From positions 1 through 32,302 of the forward strand of contig PWLF01000285.1 of NCBI GenBank assembly GCA_003559475.1: a stretch of DNA of 32,302 nucleotides, read 5' to 3'. Numbering within the stretch: position 1 is the stretch's first letter; each line of letters starts with the position of its first letter. A program made the translations under genes and the position numbers. Below are positions 10,333 to 19,481 of the stretch, one piece after another. Origin of the DNA: Bacteroidales bacterium. GTDB taxonomy: Bacteria; Bacteroidota; Bacteroidia; Bacteroidales; UBA7960. The notes beneath the pieces were generated by a model that saw only the letters and a list, made by a program, of their open reading frames with translations, was not told where the DNA came from and ran no database searches.

Positions 10333-10395
10333 CCTCTCTTTACGACTCTGTGGTTAAACAATACCATCGCTTTGCAGCTTTTCTTTAAATGTATC
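10333..10395. repeat. Dispersed intergenic 'CTCTGTGGTTAAA' repeat, family 2, copy A
   Basis: CTCTCTTTACGACTCTGTGGTTAAACAATACCATCGCTTTGCAGC; matches the copies near 16.9 kb and 24.3 kb. Confidence 0.65.
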
Positions 10396-10699
10396 GGATT
10401 TTGTTTTTATTTGATTATGCCGGGTATGAGTTTTGAAAAGTGCTTTTTTTAAAGTTAATGTAAAAGGATAGATGATTTGGTACTGTTTTATTTTAAAGGA
10501 TTTGATAGTAATATTTTCTCTTTTTTTTTAAAAAATCTATTAAAAGCCGGGTATTTATACGAACTTTTTATATATTTGCAAGAGTAATTAGTTTATTATG
10601 AAAGTAAACTAATGAATATTAAAAAGAAAACCATTGGAAACAGAAAGTAATGTTTTAAAATTGATAATATTTTATATTATTTTGAAAACTTTATACCAA

Positions 10700-13507
10700 A
10701 TGAACAAAATATTTCGTATTTTTTTATTAATATTCTTTTTACAGACTTCGATATTATTGAACAGCCAACCAAATGCGGATTTTACTTTTTCTCCAAATAA
10801 TGTTTGCGCCGGCACTGTTATAAGTTTTGTCAATAACTCTACCGGAGATAGCTTTCATTGGAATTTTGGAGATGGAAACACATCTAATGAAGAAAACCCT
10901 ACCCACACATTTTTTCCGGCTTCCGGAGATGGAAGTCAGAATTTTTCTGTTACGCTTACTGCTTATCAGGGCGATGATGAGGATTCTCAAACCGAAACGG
11001 TTTCCGTTCTTCGTCCACCCGGAACAGAACTTATAGACCCTTACAATTGGCCGTCATTTGCCAAATGTACCGGGAATGGCGATTTTGAACTAACTGTAGA
11101 AAACAATTCTAATTCCACAAATACAAATTATGTGATTGAGTGGGGAGATGGCTCTCCAGATTTTGTTACAGGTGATTTTGAGACAGCTACAAATAATTAC
11201 TCTTCACCCGGTCTTTATGAGCTTATTTTTACTGTTACCGGCGAAAATGGATGTATCGCCAGCGACACAATAGACATTTTATATGGAGCAAACCCGGGTT
11301 TGGGAATTGTTGGACCTGAAGGCTCAGTCGGTTGTGCACCTGTAGATTTGACCTATGAAATTACAGGTGTAGCCGGAAACATTGGCACCAATTATATGTT
11401 TCAATTTGATGATGGAAGCGACCCTTATATATTTACTCAGGACGATATTCCTAATTCAATAACTCATATGTTTACAGATGCTTCTTGTATTCAAAGTGAT
11501 GACAATTTTAGGCTTGTTGGTTATGCCGAAAATCAATGTGGTTATCAACAAGTTACAATTGAACCTATTAGAGTTGATCGCGAACCGATTGCAAGAATTC
11601 AATTAGATACCAACATTGTTTGTGTGAATGAACCTATAACTTTTCACAACAACTCAGAACCGGTTTGTGGAGGAAACCCAAACCTTACACAATATACCTG
11701 GTATTTTGATGGTGAGGAGCATTCTGTTGGAAATTCTAATGCATCTCAAACGCATGTGTTTGATAACCCCGGTGATAAAACAATAACACTTGAAGCATTA
11801 AACACAAGTGTTACATGTAACGGAGGTTTTAGTTCTTTCGATACAATCATTACAGTACTTGGAGATGATCAACTTGATACCCCTGCTGACTGGTTAATTA
11901 CCGGAGATGATACAGGGTGCCAAGGTGCCGAATTTACATTTTCAATACCAGCTGTAGACAATGCTACCTATTACGATTGGATATTGCCGGACGGTGCCGA
12001 AATCATTGACGGTGAGGGAACTAATGAAATAACTGTAATTTTTGGCACAAAAACCACTAAGGGAGAGGTTGAAATAACTGTAATAGCCGGAAACGAATGT
12101 AGTGTTAGTGAAGAATCTGAAACTTTTAATTTTACAATTTTACCACTTCCCGGCCCAATTAGTGAAATTCAAGGTTTAGATCATTTTTGTGAAGGATCTG
12201 AGCATATTGAAAACTATAGCATTGACCCACTTGAAGTTAGTGGAGATATAACATGGCAAGTGCCTGCCGGTGCAACAATAAATAGTGGTCAGGGAACTAC
12301 TGAAATTGAAGTACACTTTTCTCCTACATTTGAATCAGGAGTTATTTCAGTTGCTGCCGAAAATGCCTGCGGAGAAACTGAGCCAACCGAACTTCTCGTC
12401 TTATTACTTGACCTGCCTCATGATGCATCGGGTCTTGAAGGACCTGATTATGTTTGCCAAAATGATAGCGTAACTTTCTATGTGCCGGAAATAACCTATG
12501 CTAACAGCTATCGTTGGTTTCTAAATGATAATGAGTTAATTGAGTCAGAACAAAGCGAAATAACACTTTTTATGGACGGAGAGCCGGGAGAGCATACTGT
12601 AAGTGTACTGGGAGTCAATGATTGTGGCGAAGGACAAATTGATGAGCATATAATTATTATAAAAGCCATCCCCGAACCGGAATTTGCTCCGCAAGACCAT
12701 TGCTTTGGTTATGTAGCTCATTTTACTGATGGTGCAGCTATAGATAGTAATATTGAACAGTTTTACTGGAGTTTTGGAGACGGATATAGCTCAACACTGC
12801 CTGAACCCGTTCATATTTATGATACAATTGGTGAATTTGAAGTAACTCTTGAAGTAACTTCATTTGATGGGTGCATGGCTTTTGTTACTGACACAATTCA
12901 AGTATATGATATCCCTTACAGCAGGTTCTATGCTAACCCGGATACTGTATTTATCGGGCAATCAGTGCAATTTGTTGACGAGTCATATTTGCATCATGAT
13001 ACCTTGAAATATGCATCTTACTGGTTTTATGATTTTGGAGATGATACAGAAAGAGAGTTCGTACAGCATCCTACTAAAGCGTATAACGAAACAGGAAAAT
13101 ATACAGTTATGCAAATAGTTGATATAGATAATCCCGATATTGAATTTGGATGCCCTGATACCAGCTATGTTGATGTTTTAGTAGTTAAAGATTTTTATAT
13201 ACCAAACGCATTTATGCCCGGAGGAGGTAGTGGATCTGGTGATGATGGCATAATGTTTTTTGGACCGGTCATGGGTGGCGATGGCTTTCCTCCGGGTGAT
13301 GATGGATATGAAATAGAGTTAGAGTTTTCAATTTATAACAGATGGGGTGAACAAATATACTATGAGAAAGGCTTAGAACCAAAGTGGGATGGCACAATTA
13401 GAAGTGGCCCGATAGCACCGCAAGGTGTTTATGTTTGGAGATTAATGTATAAAGACAGGGAGGGAAAACCAATTGTTAAAACCGGAAGTGTATTGCTTTT
13501 AAAATAG
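10700..13507 (+). CDS. PKD-repeat surface protein with gliding-motility-associated C-terminal (T9SS type B) sorting domain
   Basis: ORF is open from 10634 but the signal peptide starts at Met 10700 (MNKIFRIFLLIFFLQTSILLNSQ). Multiple 'FHWNFGDGNTSNEENPTHTF'/'FYWSFGDGYSSTLPEPVHIY' PKD motifs; C-term 'YIPNAFMPGG...FSIYNRWGEQIYYEKGLEPKWDGTIRSGPIAPQGVYVWRLMYKDREGK'. Confidence 0.93.
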   Translation: MNKIFRIFLLIFFLQTSILLNSQPNADFTFSPNNVCAGTVISFVNNSTGDSFHWNFGDGNTSNEENPTHTFFPASGDGSQNFSVTLTAYQGDDEDSQTETVSVLRPPGTELIDPYNWPSFAKCTGNGDFELTVENNSNSTNTNYVIEWGDGSPDFVTGDFETATNNYSSPGLYELIFTVTGENGCIASDTIDILYGANPGLGIVGPEGSVGCAPVDLTYEITGVAGNIGTNYMFQFDDGSDPYIFTQDDIPNSITHMFTDASCIQSDDNFRLVGYAENQCGYQQVTIEPIRVDREPIARIQLDTNIVCVNEPITFHNNSEPVCGGNPNLTQYTWYFDGEEHSVGNSNASQTHVFDNPGDKTITLEALNTSVTCNGGFSSFDTIITVLGDDQLDTPADWLITGDDTGCQGAEFTFSIPAVDNATYYDWILPDGAEIIDGEGTNEITVIFGTKTTKGEVEITVIAGNECSVSEESETFNFTILPLPGPISEIQGLDHFCEGSEHIENYSIDPLEVSGDITWQVPAGATINSGQGTTEIEVHFSPTFESGVISVAAENACGETEPTELLVLLLDLPHDASGLEGPDYVCQNDSVTFYVPEITYANSYRWFLNDNELIESEQSEITLFMDGEPGEHTVSVLGVNDCGEGQIDEHIIIIKAIPEPEFAPQDHCFGYVAHFTDGAAIDSNIEQFYWSFGDGYSSTLPEPVHIYDTIGEFEVTLEVTSFDGCMAFVTDTIQVYDIPYSRFYANPDTVFIGQSVQFVDESYLHHDTLKYASYWFYDFGDDTEREFVQHPTKAYNETGKYTVMQIVDIDNPDIEFGCPDTSYVDVLVVKDFYIPNAFMPGGGSGSGDDGIMFFGPVMGGDGFPPGDDGYEIELEFSIYNRWGEQIYYEKGLEPKWDGTIRSGPIAPQGVYVWRLMYKDREGKPIVKTGSVLLLK

Positions 13508-13516
13508 ATAAGTTTT

Positions 13517-14578
13517 ATGAGAGAATATTGCATTTTAATTATTAAATATTTTTCAGCAAAATATTACTTTTGTCTGATTGTAATTGCCGGATTTTATTTT
13601 TCCAGTACTTTAAATGTTAAAGGGCAAGATGTTCCATATTCGCAATTTGTTGCATCTGGAATTTACTTAAACCCTGCACTTGTTGGCTCTAATATTTGCC
13701 CAAGGGTTAAATTATTTCATCGTGAACAATGGACTTCTATACCCAGAGCTTATTCAAATACGCATGTTATGTTTGACTGGCACTCGTATAGGATAGATTC
13801 GGGTTTAGGTTTTTCATATAAAAATGATTCACAAGGTGATGGATTATTGCAATCTCATCACATCAGAGCATCTTATTCAAAACCAATAAAGCTAAGCGAT
13901 AGATGGAGTATGAGAGCCGGTATATATGCTGCATATGCTTTAAGACAGCTAAATTGGAATAAACTCGAATTTGTCGACCAACTAGATCCCAATCACGGTT
14001 TTATTCATAATACACAGGTTCTTACACCGGAAGAAACAAATATTCATTATCCCGACTTTGGATCAGGAATAACTTTTAATTACAATAATAAACTATATAC
14101 AGGTTTCTCAATAAATCGCCTTTTTCGACCGGAGATAAATTATTATGATCACATGTCTGAACGACTAAACATGAAGTTTTCCGGACACCTTGGCTATGTA
14201 ATTCCCTTAACAGATAATTGGCAACACGATCGAGACTGGGAGAAGAACGCTACTTTAACACCAAATATACTATTCGAAAAACAAGGATATTTTTATCAGG
14301 TTACCGGAGGCTTCTACTTTAGCAGAGACCCGGTATTTGCGGGTGTTTGGGCAAGACACGCTTTTGAAAATATGGATGCAATAGTTTTTAATCTGGGATT
14401 TCAACAACCAAAATATAAGGTTGGGTATAGTTATGATTTTACCATCTCCCCATTAACTGCAAGGTCATCGGGAGGAAGCCATGAAATTAGCCTTACCTGG
14501 TATCTTAGTTGTCCCGAACCTCCCGACACAAGATATCAGCCAATGGACTGTCCTTGTCCTCCATCATTTTTAAAGTAG
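13517..14578 (+). CDS. PorP/SprF family type IX secretion system membrane protein
   Basis: 'QDVPYSQFVASGIYLNPALVGSNICPRVKLFHREQWTSIPRAYSNTHVMFDW' start and beta-barrel pattern; immediately downstream of a type B CTD protein. Confidence 0.93.
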   Translation: MREYCILIIKYFSAKYYFCLIVIAGFYFSSTLNVKGQDVPYSQFVASGIYLNPALVGSNICPRVKLFHREQWTSIPRAYSNTHVMFDWHSYRIDSGLGFSYKNDSQGDGLLQSHHIRASYSKPIKLSDRWSMRAGIYAAYALRQLNWNKLEFVDQLDPNHGFIHNTQVLTPEETNIHYPDFGSGITFNYNNKLYTGFSINRLFRPEINYYDHMSERLNMKFSGHLGYVIPLTDNWQHDRDWEKNATLTPNILFEKQGYFYQVTGGFYFSRDPVFAGVWARHAFENMDAIVFNLGFQQPKYKVGYSYDFTISPLTARSSGGSHEISLTWYLSCPEPPDTRYQPMDCPCPPSFLK

Positions 14579-14733
14579 TTATTATTCTATTTATTAAATT
14601 GAATAATCAACACTTTTAGCTATTAAGGCTAATCAAAAAAAAAAATTACATTAAAATATTTCGTATGTTTGTAATATAAAACAATTATTTTTATTCAAAA
14701 TCAATTACATTTTTAATAATAAAAAAAATAAAT

Positions 14734-16764
14734 ATGATAAAAAATAAACTGAGAGAATTAATATTGCTTTTATCCGTTATTGGACTGTTATCAGTGAATA
14801 ATCTTAAGGCTAATGAAAACGAAATAACACTAATTTTTACATCAGAGTATGTTTGTTCATGGACTCCACTTGAATATATAGTTGTAGAAAATGTAACACA
14901 AGATGCAGAAATAACACTTGATTATCCAGATACCGTATTAGTATTACCTTTTTCAACCGGCATTGGCGATATTTCAGGAGATTATAATGATTTGTATGTT
15001 TCACAAAACTATCCAAATCCTTTTTCCAAAAAAACACATATTGATATTAGTATTGTGGAGAAAGATGATCTTACCATAACTGTTTATGATATTACCGGGA
15101 GGAAGTTAACAAGTTATAACGCTGAGTTAGAGCCAAACGTTCATAATTTTACCTTTTATGCTTGTAATGAACAATCCTATATTTTAAAAGTAACTTCCAA
15201 AAAACATAAGGAAAAACAGTTGATGATACAAACTGGAAAGACAGGAGAAGGGATTTCAAGAATAGAATATAATGGAATAACATCAAAAACCGAAAAACGT
15301 CAGCAAACATCAAAAACTGAACTTCCTTTTGATAAAGGAGATGTGTTAAGATTTACCGGATATATAGGTGATGATTATGATGAAATTGTTGAAAAAATTA
15401 CAGAGGATAAAGATTATATTTTTTATATTCTCAACACTGTTCCCAATGCTCCAATTGCAGTTTCTGCAACAAATATCGAATACGATGGTTTTACGGCAAA
15501 CTGGGAGAATGTTTCCGGTTTTGAAGTAACCCATTATTTGTTGGATGTTTCAACAGATAGCGATTTTAGCTCTTATATTATTGAACAAGAAGATATAGGC
15601 GATGATACGGATTATGAAGTAACTGATTTAGATCCCGGTACGGAATATCATTACAGGGTTTATGCAGTAAATGAATGTGGAACCTCAGATGCATCAAATG
15701 TAATTGATGTTGAGACAATATGTCCTGAGCCGGATGTACCATCTGCGACAAATGCAACAAATATAGAAGAGCATGCATTTACGGCAAATTGGGAAGAAGT
15801 AACATCATACCCTGCTGTTACTCATTATCTGTTAGATGTTTCCACAAATATCAATTTTTCTTCTTTTGTAGCTGATTATGAGCAAAAAAATGTTGGAAAT
15901 AACACCAGTGACCTAGTAACGGATTTAGACCCCTCTACTGAATACTACTATAGGGTATTTGCGGTAAATAGTTGTGGAACATCTGATGCTTCAGATGTAA
16001 TAGAAGTTGAGACGGAAGAAATTGAGCTTCCGTTAAAATGCTCTCCCTGCAATGGCATTACTGAAGTTAGTTGTATTTATAGTGGAGAAACATACGGTGT
16101 GGTCGAAGTAGAATATACAGTAGAAGGGATAACACAGAATTGTTGCTGGCTTGACAGAAATCTTGGTGCTTCAAATGATTGCGATAATTACGATGATTAT
16201 GAATGTTATGGCGACTTGTTTCAGTGGGGAAGATTAGCTGATGGACATCAATTGATAAACTGGACTTGTGGTGATGCAGATAATTGTGGAACTCCTGAAC
16301 ATGGAACAACAACAACTCTTGCTACAAGTGATAATCCCGGGCATAACGAATTTATTACAAATAGTAATCCTAATTTTGATTGGTTAGGTAATGATCATCA
16401 AAACAATAATTTATGGAAAACTGATAACGGCACAATACAAAATAACCCTTGTCCTGCCGGCTGGCGTGTTCCAACAGAAGATGAGTGGCAGGCAGAATTA
16501 GATACCTGGGATTGGTCTGAATCAGGAGACACTCCTATAACAGAGGCTCTTGCATCAGCTCTTAAATTACCTGTTGCAGGCAACCGCTCCGGCACCAATG
16601 GATCGTTCAACAATGTAGGTTCCTTCGGCGACTATTGGTCAAGTAATGCAGATGGGAATAACTCGCTTGCCTTGTTCTTCCGTAGCAATATTGCCGGTAT
16701 GGGTGCCGGATACTTCCGGGCTAGCGGACGCTCAGTAAGATGCATAAAGGATGACCCAAATTAA
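14734..16764 (+). CDS. Multidomain surface protein: N-terminal T9SS-tail-like domain, two fibronectin type III domains, C-terminal FISUMP domain
   Basis: 'VSQNYPNPFSKKTHIDISIVEKDDLTITVYDITGRKLTSY' (Por_Secre_tail-like) near the N-terminus; two 'PDAPSATNIEYDGFTANWENV...YLLDVSTD..F..Y....VTDLDPGTEYHYRVYAVNECGTSDASN' Fn3 units; 'NNPCPAGWRVPTEDEWQAEL...GRSVRCIKDD' FISUMP end. Confidence 0.88.
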   Translation: MIKNKLRELILLLSVIGLLSVNNLKANENEITLIFTSEYVCSWTPLEYIVVENVTQDAEITLDYPDTVLVLPFSTGIGDISGDYNDLYVSQNYPNPFSKKTHIDISIVEKDDLTITVYDITGRKLTSYNAELEPNVHNFTFYACNEQSYILKVTSKKHKEKQLMIQTGKTGEGISRIEYNGITSKTEKRQQTSKTELPFDKGDVLRFTGYIGDDYDEIVEKITEDKDYIFYILNTVPNAPIAVSATNIEYDGFTANWENVSGFEVTHYLLDVSTDSDFSSYIIEQEDIGDDTDYEVTDLDPGTEYHYRVYAVNECGTSDASNVIDVETICPEPDVPSATNATNIEEHAFTANWEEVTSYPAVTHYLLDVSTNINFSSFVADYEQKNVGNNTSDLVTDLDPSTEYYYRVFAVNSCGTSDASDVIEVETEEIELPLKCSPCNGITEVSCIYSGETYGVVEVEYTVEGITQNCCWLDRNLGASNDCDNYDDYECYGDLFQWGRLADGHQLINWTCGDADNCGTPEHGTTTTLATSDNPGHNEFITNSNPNFDWLGNDHQNNNLWKTDNGTIQNNPCPAGWRVPTEDEWQAELDTWDWSESGDTPITEALASALKLPVAGNRSGTNGSFNNVGSFGDYWSSNADGNNSLALFFRSNIAGMGAGYFRASGRSVRCIKDDPN

Positions 16765-16890
16765 ATAAAATAAATTTAACGGGTAAACAACTCGGATTAT
16801 TTTTGTTATATTTTTTTTACTAATAACGTCACATTTAATAGTTGAATGCACATACTTTTTACTTTCTACTTTATAAACTTCAATTTTAAC

Positions 16891-16945
16891 TTACACACTT
16901 TGTGAAGCACTGTGGATAAAAGATAACCGCACTTTACAATTTTTT
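16891..16945. repeat. Dispersed intergenic 'CTCTGTGGTTAAA' repeat, family 2, copy B (diverged)
   Basis: TTACACACTTTGTGAAGCACTGTGGATAAAAGATAACCGCACTTTACAATTTTTTTTCAGG. Confidence 0.6.
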
Positions 16946-17153
16946 TTCAGGTAGTTAGCTGTGCATACTTAGCTGTATAAGTAAAATAATAAGTTTTGAT
17001 GATGTGGATAAAATTAGGTGTATTACGGATTAATGCATAGGAATTTTTGTTTAGTTTTACTTCCTTTGAGCAAAGGGTTTTAAATTAGATACTTTATTAA
17101 AAAATACATTTAATAACTACTCAATTTATTATTAACTAAACACCGTTTTATCT

Positions 17154-19091
17154 ATGAAAAGACTAATTAACACATTCGTTTTGAGCATTTTATGCATTAG
17201 CGTTTTAGCACAAGCACCACAAATGTTTAACTATCAGGCAGTGCTGAGAAATGATTCAGGAGAGCCGATTCCATTGCAGTCGGTAACTGTAACCATAGAA
17301 ATTCTAAAGGGCAGTGCAACAGGCAACTCTGTTTTTAGCGAAACGCATAATACCCAAACCAACAAATTTGGTTTGATAAACCTGCAAATTGGCTCCGAGG
17401 AATCACTTGATGGAGTTGACTGGGCAGCAGATGATCACTTTATAGAGATAATTGTTGATGGCACATCAATAGGCACTACCCGACTGTTGGGCGCGCCTTA
17501 TGCTTTATATGCAGGATCTACAACCGAAACTGACCCCGTTTTTAATGCTTGGGATAAATCTACGGGAATTTCTATAACCGAAAGTCAAATCAGCGACTTA
17601 GGAGCTTACATTGAAACCGAAACTGACCCTGTTTTTGATGCTTGGGATAAATCTACGGGAATTTCTATAACCGAAAGTCAAATCAGCGACTTTGGAACTT
17701 ACATTGAAACAGAAACTGACCCTGTTTTTAATGCTTGGGATAAATCTACGGGAATTTCTATAACCGAAAGTCAAATCAGTGATTTAGGAACTTATATTGA
17801 AACAGAAACTGACCCTGTTTTTAATGCTTGGGATAAATCTACGGGAATTTCTATAACCGAAAGTCAAATCAGCGACTTAGGAACTTATATTGAAGCAGAA
17901 ACTGACCCTGTTTTTATGGCTTGGGATAAGGACTACAACGATCTGACAAACACGCCCAATATTCTTGATAGCATCAACACGCATGGATTTGACGGACAAT
18001 ACAGCAGTTTAGCAGGGCAACCCACAAATTTAAGTGATTTTACAAATGATATGGGATTTATAACAGAAGAAAACCAACAGCTTTCGGTATCTGATACAGG
18101 TGACACATTAAGATTAGAAAACGGTGGGTTTGTAATCATACCCGGAATTAGTGTTGCAAATTCCCCTGACCAATTAGCAAGCTTAACTACCTCGGCAGTA
18201 ACAGAAATATCGTCTCACTCAGCAGTATCAGGAGGCAATATAACTGACGAGGGGCTTGGTCCAATTATTGCTCGTGGAGTTTGCTGGAGCACTTCAATGA
18301 ATCCGACAACAGCTAATTCTCATACAACTGATGGTACAGGCACCGGTAGTTTTACAAGTGATATCGCAGGTCTGTTAGCCAACACCACATATTATGTGCG
18401 TGCTTATGCTACTAATAGTGTGGGTACAAGCTATGGTAATCAACAAAGTTTTACTACAATTGAGGATGGGTTAAATTCGGCTCTGACTTATGGAACTGTA
18501 ACAGATATTGATGGCAATACCTATGCTACTATTGAAATTGGCACACAAGAATGGATGGCACAAAATCTTCGCACATCCAGATATAGAAATGGCGACATTA
18601 TACCAAATGTTCCATGTAGTGAGGCATGGAATGATTTTGACATAGGCGCATGGACTCATTATGATGATGACAGCTCCTACGATTTCCCTTACGGAAAGAT
18701 GTATAATTGGCATGCAGCAGATGATCCCCGGGGAATATGCCCAACAGGTTGGAGTATACCCACCGATGCAGAATGGGAAGAACTAGCAGACCATTTAGGC
18801 GGCGCAACTATTGCCGGCGGCTTAATGAAATCAAGCGGTACAGAATACTGGACTAGCCCCAACGCAAATGCAAATAACCAGAGTGGTTTCTCCGGTCTGC
18901 CCGGCGGTTACATGTGGACCGGTGTTAATCTTGGCTTCTGGGAAATAAACAACTTCGGAAGCTGGTGGACTGCTACTGAGACTTCCGGAACCATTGCTAT
19001 TTCTCGTGGACTCTTTTATAATCATGGCAACTTGACCAGTAACACCCAAAATAAAACAACTGCACGATCGATTCGGTGCATCAAAGATTAA
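17154..19091 (+). CDS. Secreted FISUMP-domain protein with 31-aa tandem repeats
   Basis: Signal peptide then 'APQMFNYQAVLRNDSGEPIPLQSVTVTIEIL'; tandem ETDPVFNAWDKSTGISITESQISDLGTYIET units; Fn3-like 'ARGVCWSTSMNPTTANSHTTDGTGTGSFTSDIAGLLANTTYYVRAYATNSVGTSYG'; FISUMP C-term ending 'ARSIRCIKD'. Confidence 0.9.
   Translation: MKRLINTFVLSILCISVLAQAPQMFNYQAVLRNDSGEPIPLQSVTVTIEILKGSATGNSVFSETHNTQTNKFGLINLQIGSEESLDGVDWAADDHFIEIIVDGTSIGTTRLLGAPYALYAGSTTETDPVFNAWDKSTGISITESQISDLGAYIETETDPVFDAWDKSTGISITESQISDFGTYIETETDPVFNAWDKSTGISITESQISDLGTYIETETDPVFNAWDKSTGISITESQISDLGTYIEAETDPVFMAWDKDYNDLTNTPNILDSINTHGFDGQYSSLAGQPTNLSDFTNDMGFITEENQQLSVSDTGDTLRLENGGFVIIPGISVANSPDQLASLTTSAVTEISSHSAVSGGNITDEGLGPIIARGVCWSTSMNPTTANSHTTDGTGTGSFTSDIAGLLANTTYYVRAYATNSVGTSYGNQQSFTTIEDGLNSALTYGTVTDIDGNTYATIEIGTQEWMAQNLRTSRYRNGDIIPNVPCSEAWNDFDIGAWTHYDDDSSYDFPYGKMYNWHAADDPRGICPTGWSIPTDAEWEELADHLGGATIAGGLMKSSGTEYWTSPNANANNQSGFSGLPGGYMWTGVNLGFWEINNFGSWWTATETSGTIAISRGLFYNHGNLTSNTQNKTTARSIRCIKD
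17526..17930 (+). repeat. 93-bp (31-aa) in-frame tandem repeat, 4 full copies plus a partial fifth
   Basis: Units begin at 17526, 17619, 17712, 17805 and 17898 (partial, diverging after ETDPVFMAWDK); units nearly identical at nucleotide level. Confidence 0.95.
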
Positions 19092-19101
19092 TTTATTTTA
19101 T

Positions 19102-19158
19102 TTACCCCGTGAAATCACATGAAACATACCACAAAGTGAATTTCACGGGGTTTATTTT
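19102..19158 (+). terminator. Rho-independent terminator downstream of the tandem-repeat FISUMP gene
   Basis: 12-bp perfect inverted repeat ACCCCGTGAAAT (19104-19115) / ATTTCACGGGGT (19140-19151) followed by TTATTTT. Confidence 0.75.
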
Positions 19159-19230
19159 GCTATTTGATTTTTTTGAAAAAAAAGGGTTTACCATATAAGC
19201 TACTGTGTTAAATTCATTTTTTTCTACCTC

Positions 19231-19298
19231 AATGCTCTTAATTTCTCCCTTAATCCCTTAATGGTACTCTTTTTTTAAAACATTAAGATATTTCGTTA
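19231..19298. repeat. Dispersed intergenic stem-loop repeat, family 1, copy B
   Basis: GCTCTTAATTTCTCCCTTAATCCCTTAATGGTACTCTTTTTTTAAAACATTAAG; same inverted repeat CTTAATG (19257-19263)/CATTAAG (19281-19287). Confidence 0.65.
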
Positions 19299-19481
19299 AA
19301 AGTCAAATTTATTTTGAAAAAAATATGTTATTTAACATATTGAAATCGGGGAAATTTTGGTCATATTTTGTACTAAAAAAAATTGCATATTTATTTAATA
19401 ATTAATATTTTTGTTTTTTAAGGATGATGGCTTTTGATTTATCATTTTTTTCGAACATATAGTTCCAAAAATTTTATAATT

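Noticed and set aside
17526-17930. CRISPR-like periodic array
   Set aside because: The whole 93-bp unit is repeated with no unique spacers and is in frame within a CDS; it is a protein tandem repeat.
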